64,000 nt of DNA, taken from the NCBI GenBank assembly GCA_030148725.1, contig JASBSU010000041.1:62001-126000 (forward strand), given 5' to 3'. Source of the DNA: Hyphomicrobium sp. (GTDB lineage: Bacteria; Pseudomonadota; Alphaproteobacteria; Rhizobiales; Hyphomicrobiaceae). The translations under genes were made by a program, and so were the position numbers. Shown here piece after piece: positions 51,828-60,167 of the stretch (position 1 is its first letter; every line of letters begins with the position of its first letter). The notes under the pieces were generated by a model. It made no database searches, was not told where the DNA came from, and worked only from the letters and a program-made list of their open reading frames with translations.

Positions 51828-52415
51828 CTAGAGCCACTCCATCCGATCGCGGCGCAGGACGAGGATGCGGTCCTGGGGGACGGCAAGCTCGGGAACCAGC
51901 GCGGGCTCGATCCCGTAAAGGTGTCCGCGCAGCACGCGACTGACGCCACCGTGGGCGGCGACGACCGTGTCGACTTCAACGTCGTTCAGCCAGGCGACCG
52001 AGCGCTGCATAAGGTCTGCATAGCTTTCGCCGCCAGTGGGGCGCCAGCGGAAGGTGTCCCGGGCGCGCTCGTCCATGCCCACAGCATCGACCGTCGACAG
52101 CTCGGCGGCGAAGACACCCTGCCAATGGCCGTAGTGCAGCTCCTTGAGGCGATCATCGACAGCGTAGGCGGCGGGATCGAGGCCCATGGCTCCGCGCACG
52201 ATCTCCATCGTTTCGCGGGTGCGGGTGAGCGGGCTCGACACGTAGGCAGCAGATGCGATCGCGGGAAGCAGACGGCGCATGGTTTCGCCGTTGCGCAGCG
52301 CCTGCGCGCGGCCGATGGCGTTCATCGGGACGTCGGCTTGGCCCTGGTAGCGCGACTGGGCGTTCCAGTCGGTTTCGCCGTGCCGGATGAAGTAGATCGT
52401 GACGTCGTCGCGCAT
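51828..52415 (-). CDS. Histidine phosphatase family protein
   Basis: 195 residues with the RHG motif (YFIRHGETDWN) near residue 8, the second Arg in SSPLTRTRET and catalytic His in VVAAHGGVSRV. This is the phosphoglycerate mutase-like phosphatase branch; the substrate cannot be told (GpmB-like, CobC-like or other). It lies 34 bp downstream of fabI on the same strand, so the two are probably co-transcribed. The cobinamide genes are 40 kb away and do not argue for CobC. Confidence 0.9.
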   Translation of the reverse strand: MRDDVTIYFIRHGETDWNAQSRYQGQADVPMNAIGRAQALRNGETMRRLLPAIASAAYVSSPLTRTRETMEIVRGAMGLDPAAYAVDDRLKELHYGHWQGVFAAELSTVDAVGMDERARDTFRWRPTGGESYADLMQRSVAWLNDVEVDTVVAAHGGVSRVLRGHLYGIEPALVPELAVPQDRILVLRRDRMEWL

Positions 52416-52449
52416 CGCTTGATACGCCTGCCCTGGTGGGCAGGACGCC

Positions 52450-53298
52450 CTAATCCTCGCTCTTGGCGACGGTGATGTCCGGCGCTTCCTCGTTCTTCAT
52501 GCCCTGCACGTGGTAGCCGGAGTCGACGTGGTGCACCTCGCCGGTGACGCCGCGCGAAAGGTCCGACAGCAGGTAGAGGCCGGCACCGCCAACCTCCTCG
52601 ATCGTGACCGTGCGGCGCAGGGGTGAGTTGTACTCGTTCCAGCGCAGGATATAGCGGAAGTCAGCAATACCGGAGGCGGCGAGCGTCTTGATCGGGCCGG
52701 CCGAGATGGCATTGACGCGGATGCCCTTCTTGCCGAGGTCGGCGGCGAGGTAGCGCACCGAGGCTTCGAGAGCGGCCTTGGCGACGCCCATGACGTTGTA
52801 GTGCGGCATGACTTTTTCAGCGCCGTAGTAGCTGAGCGTCAGCATCGAGCCGCCGGGCGGCATGATCTTCTCGGCGCGCGCTGCGAGGGCGGTGAACGAG
52901 TAGCAAGACACCAGCATGGTCTGGGTGAAGTTCTTCTCGCTCGTATCGACGTAGCGGCCGTCGAGTTCGGCCTTGTCGGAGAAGGCGATGCAGTGGACGA
53001 GGAAGTCGAGCTGGCCCCAGGCGCGCTCGATCTCGGCGAAAACCGCGTCCATCGAGGTGGCATCGACAACGTCGCACGGCAGTATGAGCTTGGACCCCAA
53101 CTCGGTTGCCAGAGGCTCGACGCGCTTCTTCAGGGCGTCGCCCTGGTAAGTGAAGGCGAGCTCAGCCCCCTGCGCCGCGGCAGCCTTGGCGATGCCCCAG
53201 GCAATCGAGCGGTTGTTCGCTAAGCCCATGATAAGGCCGCGTTTGCCAGCCATCAGGTTGCCCTTGGCAACCCCTGCGCTCGGCATCGGCTCCGTCAT
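52450..53298 (-). CDS. fabI: Enoyl-ACP reductase (NADH)
   Basis: 282 residues, an SDR-type enzyme of fatty acid synthesis. N-terminal nucleotide-binding GLANNRSIAWGIAKA, the HCIAFSDK strand, and the catalytic Tyr-x6-Lys in HYNVMGVAKAALEAS with the first Tyr in LTLSYYGAEK. FabI reduces trans-2-enoyl-ACP and is the target of triclosan-type inhibitors. ATG 53298 gives a slightly long N-terminus; ATG at residue 16 (MAGKRG) is an alternative start closer to many homologues. Confidence 0.95.
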   Translation of the reverse strand: MTEPMPSAGVAKGNLMAGKRGLIMGLANNRSIAWGIAKAAAAQGAELAFTYQGDALKKRVEPLATELGSKLILPCDVVDATSMDAVFAEIERAWGQLDFLVHCIAFSDKAELDGRYVDTSEKNFTQTMLVSCYSFTALAARAEKIMPPGGSMLTLSYYGAEKVMPHYNVMGVAKAALEASVRYLAADLGKKGIRVNAISAGPIKTLAASGIADFRYILRWNEYNSPLRRTVTIEEVGGAGLYLLSDLSRGVTGEVHHVDSGYHVQGMKNEEAPDITVAKSED

Positions 53299-53402
53299 GG
53301 GTGCTCTCTCTATCGTTGAATTGGCCCGGGTCGTTTGGCGCGCATCCTACACAAATGGCCTGTTCGGTCCAGATGGGCGCTTTTTCGCAGGGAGAACAAC
53401 GG

Positions 53403-53430
53403 AAAGGCCGGCCCAAGAGGGCCGGCCTTT
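53403..53430 (-). terminator. Inverted repeat, probable terminator of the surface-protein gene
   Basis: AAAGGCCGGCCC and GGGCCGGCCTTT form a 12-bp perfect stem with a four-base loop, 33 bp after the minus-strand stop at 53463. The T-run is short, so termination may be modest. Confidence 0.7.
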
Positions 53431-53462
53431 CTTGAGGCCGAGCGGGAAGGGGGTTACCGCGG

Positions 53463-53954
53463 TCAGCCCTCGAGTTGCCAGCGTCCGGAAGGCAGGCGAC
53501 AGGCTATGCCTTCCTGCTTGCGGGTGTTCTTGCCGGTGGTCATGAGAACCACCAAGTGACGGCAGACCTTGCCGGTGGTGTCCTTATAGGAAGCGGTGGG
53601 CTGGATGAGCCCGGAAAGCTTGCCGTGCCAGCGGCGCCAGACGTAGCTCTTGCCGTCGCCAACCTCGGACAGGGCGTACTGGATCCGCTCCAGGGCGGCG
53701 ATCTCGTCTTTCTCGTCGAGCTGGTACGGGCCCACCGGAATGTTGATGGTCGTGCCAGGCAGAATGGACGTGCCCGGAATGTCCGGGAGCGGGGGCAGCG
53801 CCGGAGCCTGCACAGCTTCGAGCTGGGTCGAAACGGACGTGTCCCACTGCTCGCCGCCGAATGCGGTGCTCGGGCCGAGGACTACGGTGGCGATGAGTAC
53901 AACGCCGGTGGTGACAAGCGTTGAAAGCGAAACTAGAGAGGGATGCAAACGCAT
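53463..53954 (-). CDS. Exported RT0821/Lpp0805-type surface protein
   Basis: 163 residues: signal peptide (LVTTGVVLIATVVLGPSTAFG), Pro-rich linker (PALPPLPDIPG), and a C-terminal domain with WRRWHGKLSGLIQPTASY, CRHLVVLM and GIACRLPSGRWQL. The pattern G-x-x-x-P-T-x-x-Y...G-x-x-C-R...A-C-R-x-x-x-G-x-W is that of RT0821/Lpp0805 surface proteins of alphaproteobacteria, often found next to pdxH. Function unknown; two conserved Cys may form a disulfide. Confidence 0.8.
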   Translation of the reverse strand: MRLHPSLVSLSTLVTTGVVLIATVVLGPSTAFGGEQWDTSVSTQLEAVQAPALPPLPDIPGTSILPGTTINIPVGPYQLDEKDEIAALERIQYALSEVGDGKSYVWRRWHGKLSGLIQPTASYKDTTGKVCRHLVVLMTTGKNTRKQEGIACRLPSGRWQLEG

Positions 53955-54085
53955 GACGCTTCACTCGATTTGAAGACGCTACGATCCGCAAACTCGCGGG
54001 TGACCTGTAACGAAGTATGAGCTGCTTTGGTTAAGGCGAGCTTTATCGCTGTCTCAGCGGATTGCTTGCGCAAGCGAGGTATGAC

Positions 54086-54736
54086 GTGAGCCAGCGGCCG
54101 GCAGACGAAGGGGCACACGCTCCGGGAGATTTCGCGGAATCGACGGAGCCGTTTTCGCTCTTCGAAACGTGGCTCGCAGACGCCGGCCGTCACGAGCCGA
54201 ATGATCCGAACGCGATGGCGCTGGCGACCGTCGATGCAAGCGGACATCCTGATGTGCGCATGGTGCTGCTGAAGGGCGTCGATTCCGCCGAGCATCCGGC
54301 GCGCGGTTTCGTGTTCTTCACCAACTACGAAAGCGCGAAAGGCCGCGAGCTTCTCGCCAATCCGCATGCCGCGCTCGATTTCCATTGGAAGAGCTTGCGC
54401 CGGCAAGTGCGCGTGCGCGGGGCGGTGACCCAGACGACATCCGAAGAAGCCGACGCGTACTTTGCGACGCGACCGCGCGCTTCGCAGATCGGCGCGTGGG
54501 CGTCGCAGCAGTCGCGTCCGCTGGAGAGCCGCTTCGCTCTGGAGAAGGCTGTCGCGACGTACGCCGCGAAATTCCACATCGGCTCGGTTCCGCGCCCGCC
54601 ATACTGGTCGGGCTTTCGCGTGACGCCATTGGAGATCGAGTTCTGGCACAGTCGGCTGTCGCGCCTGCACGAGCGCATCGTGTTCAGACGCGCGTCGGCC
54701 GATGCCGACTGGTTGAAGACGCGCCTATATCCCTAG
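54086..54736 (+). CDS. pdxH: Pyridoxamine 5'-phosphate oxidase
   Basis: About 216 residues: FMN-binding split-barrel with [23 protein letters not shown] (cited by its ends NAMALATV and RMVLLKG), [13 protein letters not shown] and the C-terminal [16 protein letters not shown], the PdxH hallmark. Converts pyridoxamine or pyridoxine phosphate to PLP. Start uncertain: GTG 54086 is preferred as the codon before SQRPADEG; a TTG at 54062 is also open. Divergent from the surface-protein gene, as in many relatives. Confidence 0.92.
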   Translation: MSQRPADEGAHAPGDFAESTEPFSLFETWLADAGRHEPNDPNAMALATVDASGHPDVRMVLLKGVDSAEHPARGFVFFTNYESAKGRELLANPHAALDFHWKSLRRQVRVRGAVTQTTSEEADAYFATRPRASQIGAWASQQSRPLESRFALEKAVATYAAKFHIGSVPRPPYWSGFRVTPLEIEFWHSRLSRLHERIVFRRASADADWLKTRLYP

Positions 54737-54807
54737 CAGCCGACAGCGAGGCGCCGCCGCCTCCCCTCGTTGATCGCTCGTGCAATCCAGACCGACGGGT
54801 AGATCAC

Positions 54808-55566
54808 ATGCCGACAAGCGGTAAGCTCAAGCGCAAGACGCTGGTGCTCACAGGTGCCTCGCGCGGCATCGGCCATGCGACGGTGAAGCGGTTTGCCGCT
54901 TCGGGCTGGCGCGTCATCAGCTGCTCGCGGCATCCGTTTCCTGCCGAGTGTCCATGGGAGATGGGGCGCGACGATCACCTGCAGGTCGATCTTGCCAATG
55001 CCGACGATATCGTTCGTGCCGTTGGGGAGCTGAAGCTGCGGCTCCGGTCGGAAGGATCGCTGCTGCATGCGCTGGTGAACAACGCGGGGATCAGTCCGAA
55101 GGCGGCGGGTGGTGCGCGGCTCAACGCTGCCGATACGCCCATCGACACATGGCAGCAGGTGTTCCAGGTGAACTTCTTCGCGCCGATCATGCTGGCGCAG
55201 GGCCTCGTCGAGGAACTCGAGCGGGCGCAAGGCGCCATCGTCAACGTCACGTCGATCGCCGGGAGCCGCGTGCATCCGTTCGCCGGCTCTGCGTATGCGA
55301 CGTCGAAGGCGGCGCTGGCTGCGCTGACGCGCGAAATGGCGGCGGACTTCGGCCCGCGAGGGATCAGGGTCAACGCCATTTCGCCCGGTGAGATCGATAC
55401 GTCGATCCTGTCGCCGGGGACGGGAAAGATCGTCGAGGAGCAGATTCCCATGCATCGGCTGGGGGCGCCCGAGGAGGTTGCCCGGTCGATCTATTTCCTG
55501 TGCAGCGAGCAATCGAGCTACGTGCATGGGGCTGAGCTGCACATCAACGGCGGGCAACACGTTTAG
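54808..55566 (+). CDS. SDR-family oxidoreductase
   Basis: 252 residues, classical short-chain dehydrogenase. TGASRGIG near residue 15, NNAGIS near 90, catalytic Ser in VTSIAG and Tyr-x3-Lys in YATSKAAL, and the SPGEIDTSI segment. Cofactor and substrate are not predictable. ATG 54808 fits the length. It follows pdxH by 71 bp, likely in the same transcript or its own. Confidence 0.9.
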   Translation: MPTSGKLKRKTLVLTGASRGIGHATVKRFAASGWRVISCSRHPFPAECPWEMGRDDHLQVDLANADDIVRAVGELKLRLRSEGSLLHALVNNAGISPKAAGGARLNAADTPIDTWQQVFQVNFFAPIMLAQGLVEELERAQGAIVNVTSIAGSRVHPFAGSAYATSKAALAALTREMAADFGPRGIRVNAISPGEIDTSILSPGTGKIVEEQIPMHRLGAPEEVARSIYFLCSEQSSYVHGAELHINGGQHV

Positions 55567-55752
55567 GGCGTGAGAGGGCCCAGCGGCTGCGGGTGCGGGC
55601 CTCGCTGGTTTTCGCCTGATTCTGCGCTATTCTTCGGTCGGAAACAGCTCGCCAGCGCGCCTAACCAATTTACTTTGGCGGCTCCTACGGATACCGCTCC
55701 TCTCAATGGCCAGAACCGATTCCAGGCCCACTGCAGCAAGGTCGCGTCGCGC

Positions 55753-56616
55753 ATGAGGCCACCGCCGCCGCTCAGACCGTCGTTTTTCGCCCGCTGGACG
55801 AGCCGCCTCGCCGTGTTCTCGGCGGTGCTGCTCGGGACGGCGGCGTTCCTGCATCGCCTGTTCGGGTTGCCGACGCCGATTGCCGAGAACCTCGCCGCGG
55901 TTGCATTCCTGGGCGCGGGCGTTTCGCTGCTGATGGCGGTTGCTGCCACTGTCGGAATCTGGCGGACGGCGCGGCCGGGCACGGCGCGCGTGGTATTTGC
56001 GACGCTGGTCAGTCTGGCGCTGATGCTCTGGCCGCTGGTTTTCCTGCCGCAGTACGAGCGGCTGCCGAACATCAATGACGTGACGACCGATCCGGGCGAT
56101 CCGCCGACGTTCGACCAGATCGCCAAGCTGCGGGCGGCCGGATCCAATCCGGTCGTCTATCCGGGGGCTGCCTTTGCGCAAAAGCAGACGGCGGCGTACC
56201 CCGACATTCGTCCGATCGAGATCGACCGGCCGGCCGACGAGGTGTTCGGCCTCGCCGCGGAGGCTGTGAAGCGGCTGAAGATGGATATCGTTCATCAGGA
56301 GCCGCCGGACCTCGAAGCCGGACGACCCGGCATCATCGAGATCGCCGATCGCACATTCATCCTCGGTCTGCAGGACGATGTCGTTATCCGCGTCGGCGGC
56401 AGCGAACAGAATGCACGCCTCGATGTGCGCTCAGCATCGCGCTACGGGGGACATGACCTCGGTCGCAATGCGGATCGCGTGCGGGTGATCTTGAGGGAAG
56501 TCGTGACCGTGATGGAATCGACGGTTCCGGGCGCACGCGCGGAGAGCGTCGAGCCGAAAGAGGTCAAAGAGGAACGGCCACGCAATCGACGTTCGAAGAA
56601 TCGTCGCAGGCGATAA
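55753..56616 (+). CDS. DUF1499 membrane protein
   Basis: 287 residues: three helices (RLAVFSAVLLGTAAFLHRLF, IAENLAAVAFLGAGVSLLMA and ARVVFATLVSLALMLWPLVFL), then the DUF1499 domain (NDVTTDPGDPPTF, YPDIRPIEIDRPADEVF, DVVIRVG, DVRSASRYGGHDLGRNADRV). The C-terminus is Arg/Lys-rich. Start at ATG 55753; the longer upstream frame is not convincing. Its end overlaps the convergent metallo-hydrolase gene by 53 bases. Role unknown. Confidence 0.85.
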   Translation: MRPPPPLRPSFFARWTSRLAVFSAVLLGTAAFLHRLFGLPTPIAENLAAVAFLGAGVSLLMAVAATVGIWRTARPGTARVVFATLVSLALMLWPLVFLPQYERLPNINDVTTDPGDPPTFDQIAKLRAAGSNPVVYPGAAFAQKQTAAYPDIRPIEIDRPADEVFGLAAEAVKRLKMDIVHQEPPDLEAGRPGIIEIADRTFILGLQDDVVIRVGGSEQNARLDVRSASRYGGHDLGRNADRVRVILREVVTVMESTVPGARAESVEPKEVKEERPRNRRSKNRRRR

Positions 56617-57466
56617 GGCCGCGCTCCGCGAGATGGTCGACGTGCGCGCGCAGCGACATGACGGCTGCTCCGATGACAGCCTTGTCGAGATCGCGATAGA
56701 TGACCGGCAGCAACGCGCGGATGGTATTTGTGCCGCCGCGGATTGCGTCGAGGATCGCCTGCTCGCGCCATCTGCGATGCAGAAGATAGGCTTTGACGGT
56801 GCGGCGAGGCTCGTTGATGACGCCGCCGTGACCCGGCAGGAATAGTCCCTCGTCACGCTGCAGCAGCACTTCGAGCGAGCGCATGTAGTCGGACATGCGG
56901 CCTTCGGGCGGCGCGACGACGGATGTGTTCCAGGCCATCACGTGGTCGCCTGAGAAGAGCGTGTCAGTGCCGGCGAGCGCGAAGCAGAGATGGTCCGGGG
57001 CGTGCCCCGGCGTGTGTAGCGCGTCGAGCCTCCAGCCATCGCCATGAATGCTGCTCGCGTCGGTAACATGCTCGTCAGCCACGAACTCATGCCCCACGAA
57101 CTCGGCGTCGACATCGCCGCCGCCGTCTGCGGGAACCTCTGAGCGGCGATAGGCGTAGGTGCGCGCGCCGGTCGCCGACTTGAGGGCTGCGATGCCGTCG
57201 ACGTGGTCGCGATGGGCGTGCGTCGAAACGATGTGGGTGATGGGGCGGCCGGCCGCTGCCGCGAGAATGGCCGCAAGGTGCGCGGCGCTATCGGGGCCCG
57301 GGTCGATCACCGCGAGGCTATGTTGCCCGACGACATAGGTGTTCGTCCCCTTGAACGTGAGCGGGCCTGAATTCGGCGCAACGAGGCGCGCGACGCTCGG
57401 CGCAAGCACATCGGGCACGCCGTAAGCGAACTGCATGGTGGTGTTGAATTTCAGGGGCGAACTCAT
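56564..57466 (-). CDS. MBL-fold metallo-hydrolase (LACTB2-type)
   Basis: 300 residues. The metallo-beta-lactamase motif THAHRDHVDG near residue 83, later His in HTPGHAPDHL, Asp in LFSGDHV and the C-terminal winged part with HVDHLAERGLI. The long C-terminal helix/winged domain is typical of LACTB2-like or hydroxyacylglutathione hydrolase-like proteins. Start ATG 57466; a further ATG ten codons in. Substrate unknown. Confidence 0.9.
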   Translation of the reverse strand: MSSPLKFNTTMQFAYGVPDVLAPSVARLVAPNSGPLTFKGTNTYVVGQHSLAVIDPGPDSAAHLAAILAAAAGRPITHIVSTHAHRDHVDGIAALKSATGARTYAYRRSEVPADGGGDVDAEFVGHEFVADEHVTDASSIHGDGWRLDALHTPGHAPDHLCFALAGTDTLFSGDHVMAWNTSVVAPPEGRMSDYMRSLEVLLQRDEGLFLPGHGGVINEPRRTVKAYLLHRRWREQAILDAIRGGTNTIRALLPVIYRDLDKAVIGAAVMSLRAHVDHLAERGLIACDDSSNVDCVAVPL

Positions 57467-57608
57467 CGGGATTAGGGGCGGCAATGCGCCAGCGTCGGTC
57501 GCGCCTAAACTAGGGTGGTGGGCGGGCGCTGACCAGCGCCTGCGGCGGCGAGGTCGAGGATTGCGGCTTCGGTTCGGCTTTCAGCGAGGCGTTCGTTGCT
57601 ATGCGCAT

Positions 57609-57683
57609 TGGCTGGGGCGCCAGGATTCGAACCTGGGAATGGCGGAATCAAAATCCGCTGCCTTACCACTTGGCTACGCCCCA
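57609..57683 (-). tRNA. tRNA-Gln (TTG)
   Basis: On the minus strand: acceptor TGGGGCG/CGCCCCA, D-arm AGCCAAGTGGTAAGGC, anticodon stem CGGAT with loop holding TTG, T-arm GGTTCGAATCC and an encoded CCA end. Length 75 with CCA. Confidence 0.95.
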
Positions 57684-57937
57684 TCATCCGCCTGGACATC
57701 ACTCGGCTGGGCCTTTGGCGGCACCACGTCCGGCGCGGAAGCGCCCCATATAGAGGCTGCCGTGTGGGCCGGCAATCCCGTGGCGATTGCGGTTGGGGAC
57801 ACTCTCGGGCGCGACGCGTGGCCTTTTGAAAAGCGTGGCTTGCGGCCTCGTCAGGTGGCCGCTATAAAGCCGCCCTCGCCGCCGGCCACTCAAGAGGTGA
57901 CCCCGGCGATGTCCCTATAACGGACCGATGAGTCGGG

Positions 57938-58014
57938 CGGAGCGTAGCGCAGCCTGGTAGCGCACTTGCTTCGGGAGCAAGGGGTCGGGAGTTCGAATCT
58001 CCCCGCTCCGACCA
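57938..58014 (+). tRNA. tRNA-Pro (CGG)
   Basis: Acceptor CGGAGCG pairs with CGCTCCG; anticodon stem CTTGC/GCAAG with loop TTCGGGA, anticodon CGG at 57972-57974; T-arm GAGTTCGAATCTC; encoded ACCA end. 77 nt including CCA. No gene is seen in the rest of 57684-58166. Confidence 0.95.
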
Positions 58015-58166
58015 TCGGTCCCGCGGACGTCGCGAGTCCGCCCCTGCGGCGGATCGCAAACCCCTGGCGTGCGACATGCAACCTAGTTAGGTTAACGCCA
58101 CCTCCGGATAGCCGCATTGCCGGCGAAATCGGGGGAGGCGTAACTTATTGTTGGGGGAGACTTCCA

Positions 58167-58349
58167 ATGAAGTTCCAAGTGAAGTGCGTGGCCGCTCTGG
58201 TGGCCGCGGGTCTCGCGATGGGCGCGACCCAGGCGGTTGCCGGCGGCAAAAAGACCGAAGATCGCGACATCATCAAGCGCATCGATTCGGATCTGAAGCG
58301 CATCGACAAGGAGCTCTTCGGCTGGCTGAAGCGCGACCACAAGCGCTGA
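58167..58349 (+). CDS. Small exported protein
   Basis: 60 residues: signal peptide (VKCVAALVAAGLAMGATQAVA, cut after AVA) and a short, strongly charged mature part (KKTEDRDIIKRIDSDLKRID, then KELFGWLKRDHKR) that would form an amphipathic helix. GGGGGAG lies 8-14 bases before the ATG. No family recognised. It stands alone after tRNA-Pro. Confidence 0.72.
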   Translation: MKFQVKCVAALVAAGLAMGATQAVAGGKKTEDRDIIKRIDSDLKRIDKELFGWLKRDHKR

Positions 58350-58533
58350 TCGCCGGATACGACTACTCGATGACGCCGCGGGGTCTTCTCGACTGCCGCG
58401 GCGTTTTGCTGTGAAATTCCCCCTCGCGCTCTTGCGATGTCCTGCTCGGACACTTGCTGCGTGAGCCAGCGTCTTGGTACCAGTCGCGCCAACCGCATTC
58501 ATCGAGACTGCAGCAACAGGGCTCGCGCCGTCC

Positions 58534-59571
58534 ATGTCTGACATCGCCGGAGCCTGGTCGACCGTCGGAAGCTTCGGGCCGCTGATCTGGCTCGGCTCGC
58601 TTGCTGCCTGCACGCTCCTCATCCTCGCGCTGACCCCGCTGTTGCGCGATGCGGCGCTGGCCGTTCCGACGCATCGATCGTCGCACCAGACGGCAACGCC
58701 GCAGTGGGGTGGGCTGGCGATCAGCATCGCGACGCTCGGCGCACTGGCTGCTTCGGCGCTCGCCTTTGGAGACGGCAGCGCAGGCTCGCATGGCGTCGTC
58801 ATGCTTTCGCTGGCGGCGCTAGTGCTCGTGGTGCTGGGCGGCGTCGACGACGTGCGGCCGCTCGGGGCGGGTGTGAAGCTCGCCGTTCAGTCCGTGGCGG
58901 TGGTGCTGATGCTGGCGGCGCTGCCCGATGGATTCCGGGTGGTGCCTTGGCTGCCAGAGATGGTCGAGCGGGCGGTGCTGTTCCTCGGCGCTCTCTGGTT
59001 CGTCAATCTCGTGAACTTCATGGACGGCATCGACTGGATGATGGTGGCCGAGGTCGTGCCAATCACCGTCGGTATTGCCGTCATTGCCGCGCTCGTGCCG
59101 CTGCCGGCCGAAGCGCTGGTGCTGGCGCTGGCCTTGAACGGCGCGATGCTCGGCTTTGCGCCCTTTAACAGGCCGGTCGCGCAGCTGTTCATGGGCGATA
59201 TGGGAAGCCTGTCGGTGGGGCTGCTGCTCGCCTGGCTGCTGATCCTTGTTGCCGGCAACGGGCACATCGTGTCGGCGTTGCTGCTGCCGCTGTACTTTCT
59301 CGCCGACACGGGTTTGACGCTGGCGCGTCGTGCACGGGCGGGTGAACGGCTGTGGGTGGCGCACCGCTCGCACTTCTATCAGCGTGCGCGCGACAACGGC
59401 CTGACGACCCTGCAGATCGTCGGACGCATTGCGGCCGTCAACGCGATGCTGGCGGCCCTCGCCGCGCTGAGCGCCGTAGCGCAGTCAGCGGTATCGCACG
59501 TGCTGGCGCTGGTTGCGGGTGTGTGTCTCGTCGGCTGGCTGCTGGCTGAGTTCGCACGACCGAGACTTTGA
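58534..59571 (+). CDS. WecA/MraY-family undecaprenyl-phosphate sugar-phosphate transferase
   Basis: 345 residues with about ten helices. Family motifs: HRSSHQTATPQWGG near residue 48, LGGVDDVRPL (the DD pair) near 106, NLVNFMDGIDWM near 158, GDMGSLSVG near 222 and a HRSHFYQRA histidine motif near 278. The enzyme moves a sugar-1-phosphate from UDP to undecaprenyl phosphate, starting O-antigen, capsule or teichuronate-like glycans. ATG 58534 is used; a TTG 20 codons upstream is open. It begins the surface-glycan group. Confidence 0.9.
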   Translation: MSDIAGAWSTVGSFGPLIWLGSLAACTLLILALTPLLRDAALAVPTHRSSHQTATPQWGGLAISIATLGALAASALAFGDGSAGSHGVVMLSLAALVLVVLGGVDDVRPLGAGVKLAVQSVAVVLMLAALPDGFRVVPWLPEMVERAVLFLGALWFVNLVNFMDGIDWMMVAEVVPITVGIAVIAALVPLPAEALVLALALNGAMLGFAPFNRPVAQLFMGDMGSLSVGLLLAWLLILVAGNGHIVSALLLPLYFLADTGLTLARRARAGERLWVAHRSHFYQRARDNGLTTLQIVGRIAAVNAMLAALAALSAVAQSAVSHVLALVAGVCLVGWLLAEFARPRL

Positions 59572-59600
59572 CGGGTTGAAACCGTCGAGGGTGAGCCGGT

Positions 59601-60029
59601 TCAGTGCTTGATGGAGGCCGTCTCGACGGATGACGGTCCGCAGCCCTTGCGCTGCAGGCTCTCATTCAACGCCGCGGATTCGGCCTTGGCCTCGTTGTAT
59701 TCCGCGAGCGCTGGGACGCCCTGGTTCTCGGAGCCGACGAGCCGACCCCAGGCGTCCGAAACGGTCTGGGGCAGCTCCTGCATCTGCTTGACGGCCTTCG
59801 AAGGGAGCTGCTCCAGCTGCTCCTGCAGCCCCACCTGCCGGGCCTGCAATTCACGGCAGCCGAGGCTTTGCTGCTCTGCGGTGAGGACGTAGCTGCCGTC
59901 CTTCTGGTAGCCGGCGCGGGGGAGCCCGTTCAGATCAGCCATGGTCGAGCAGCCGCCAACGCTGGCGGCAAGCAGCGCAAAAAGAGCCGCCTTCCCCACA
60001 GCGCGATAAGGTTGCCAAGTCACCCGCAT
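59601..60029 (-). CDS. Lipoprotein of unknown function
   Basis: 142 residues with lipobox LAASVGGC (Cys27), so it is exported and lipidated. The mature part contains a helical region (LQARQVGLQEQLEQLPSKAV, then MQELPQTVSDAWGRL) and two further Cys. No family recognised. Stop 30 bp from the convergent transferase gene. Confidence 0.8.
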   Translation of the reverse strand: MRVTWQPYRAVGKAALFALLAASVGGCSTMADLNGLPRAGYQKDGSYVLTAEQQSLGCRELQARQVGLQEQLEQLPSKAVKQMQELPQTVSDAWGRLVGSENQGVPALAEYNEAKAESAALNESLQRKGCGPSSVETASIKH

Positions 60030-60167
60030 GAATAACGAATCCCCGCCTTTGACGGGAATCTATGCACACCAGGGCGTGTGGACCACCTGTGGAGGAACAT
60101 ATTCCGCGAATGTGTTTCTGCGGCCACGTTGCGCTGCAGTATGCCGTAAGGCGCAGCGATTGCCGAT

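Noticed and set aside
51518-51943. Open frames running through the 140-bp repeats
   Set aside because: The 188-bp period is not a multiple of three, the predicted peptides have no fold-like composition, and they run antisense into the phosphatase gene.
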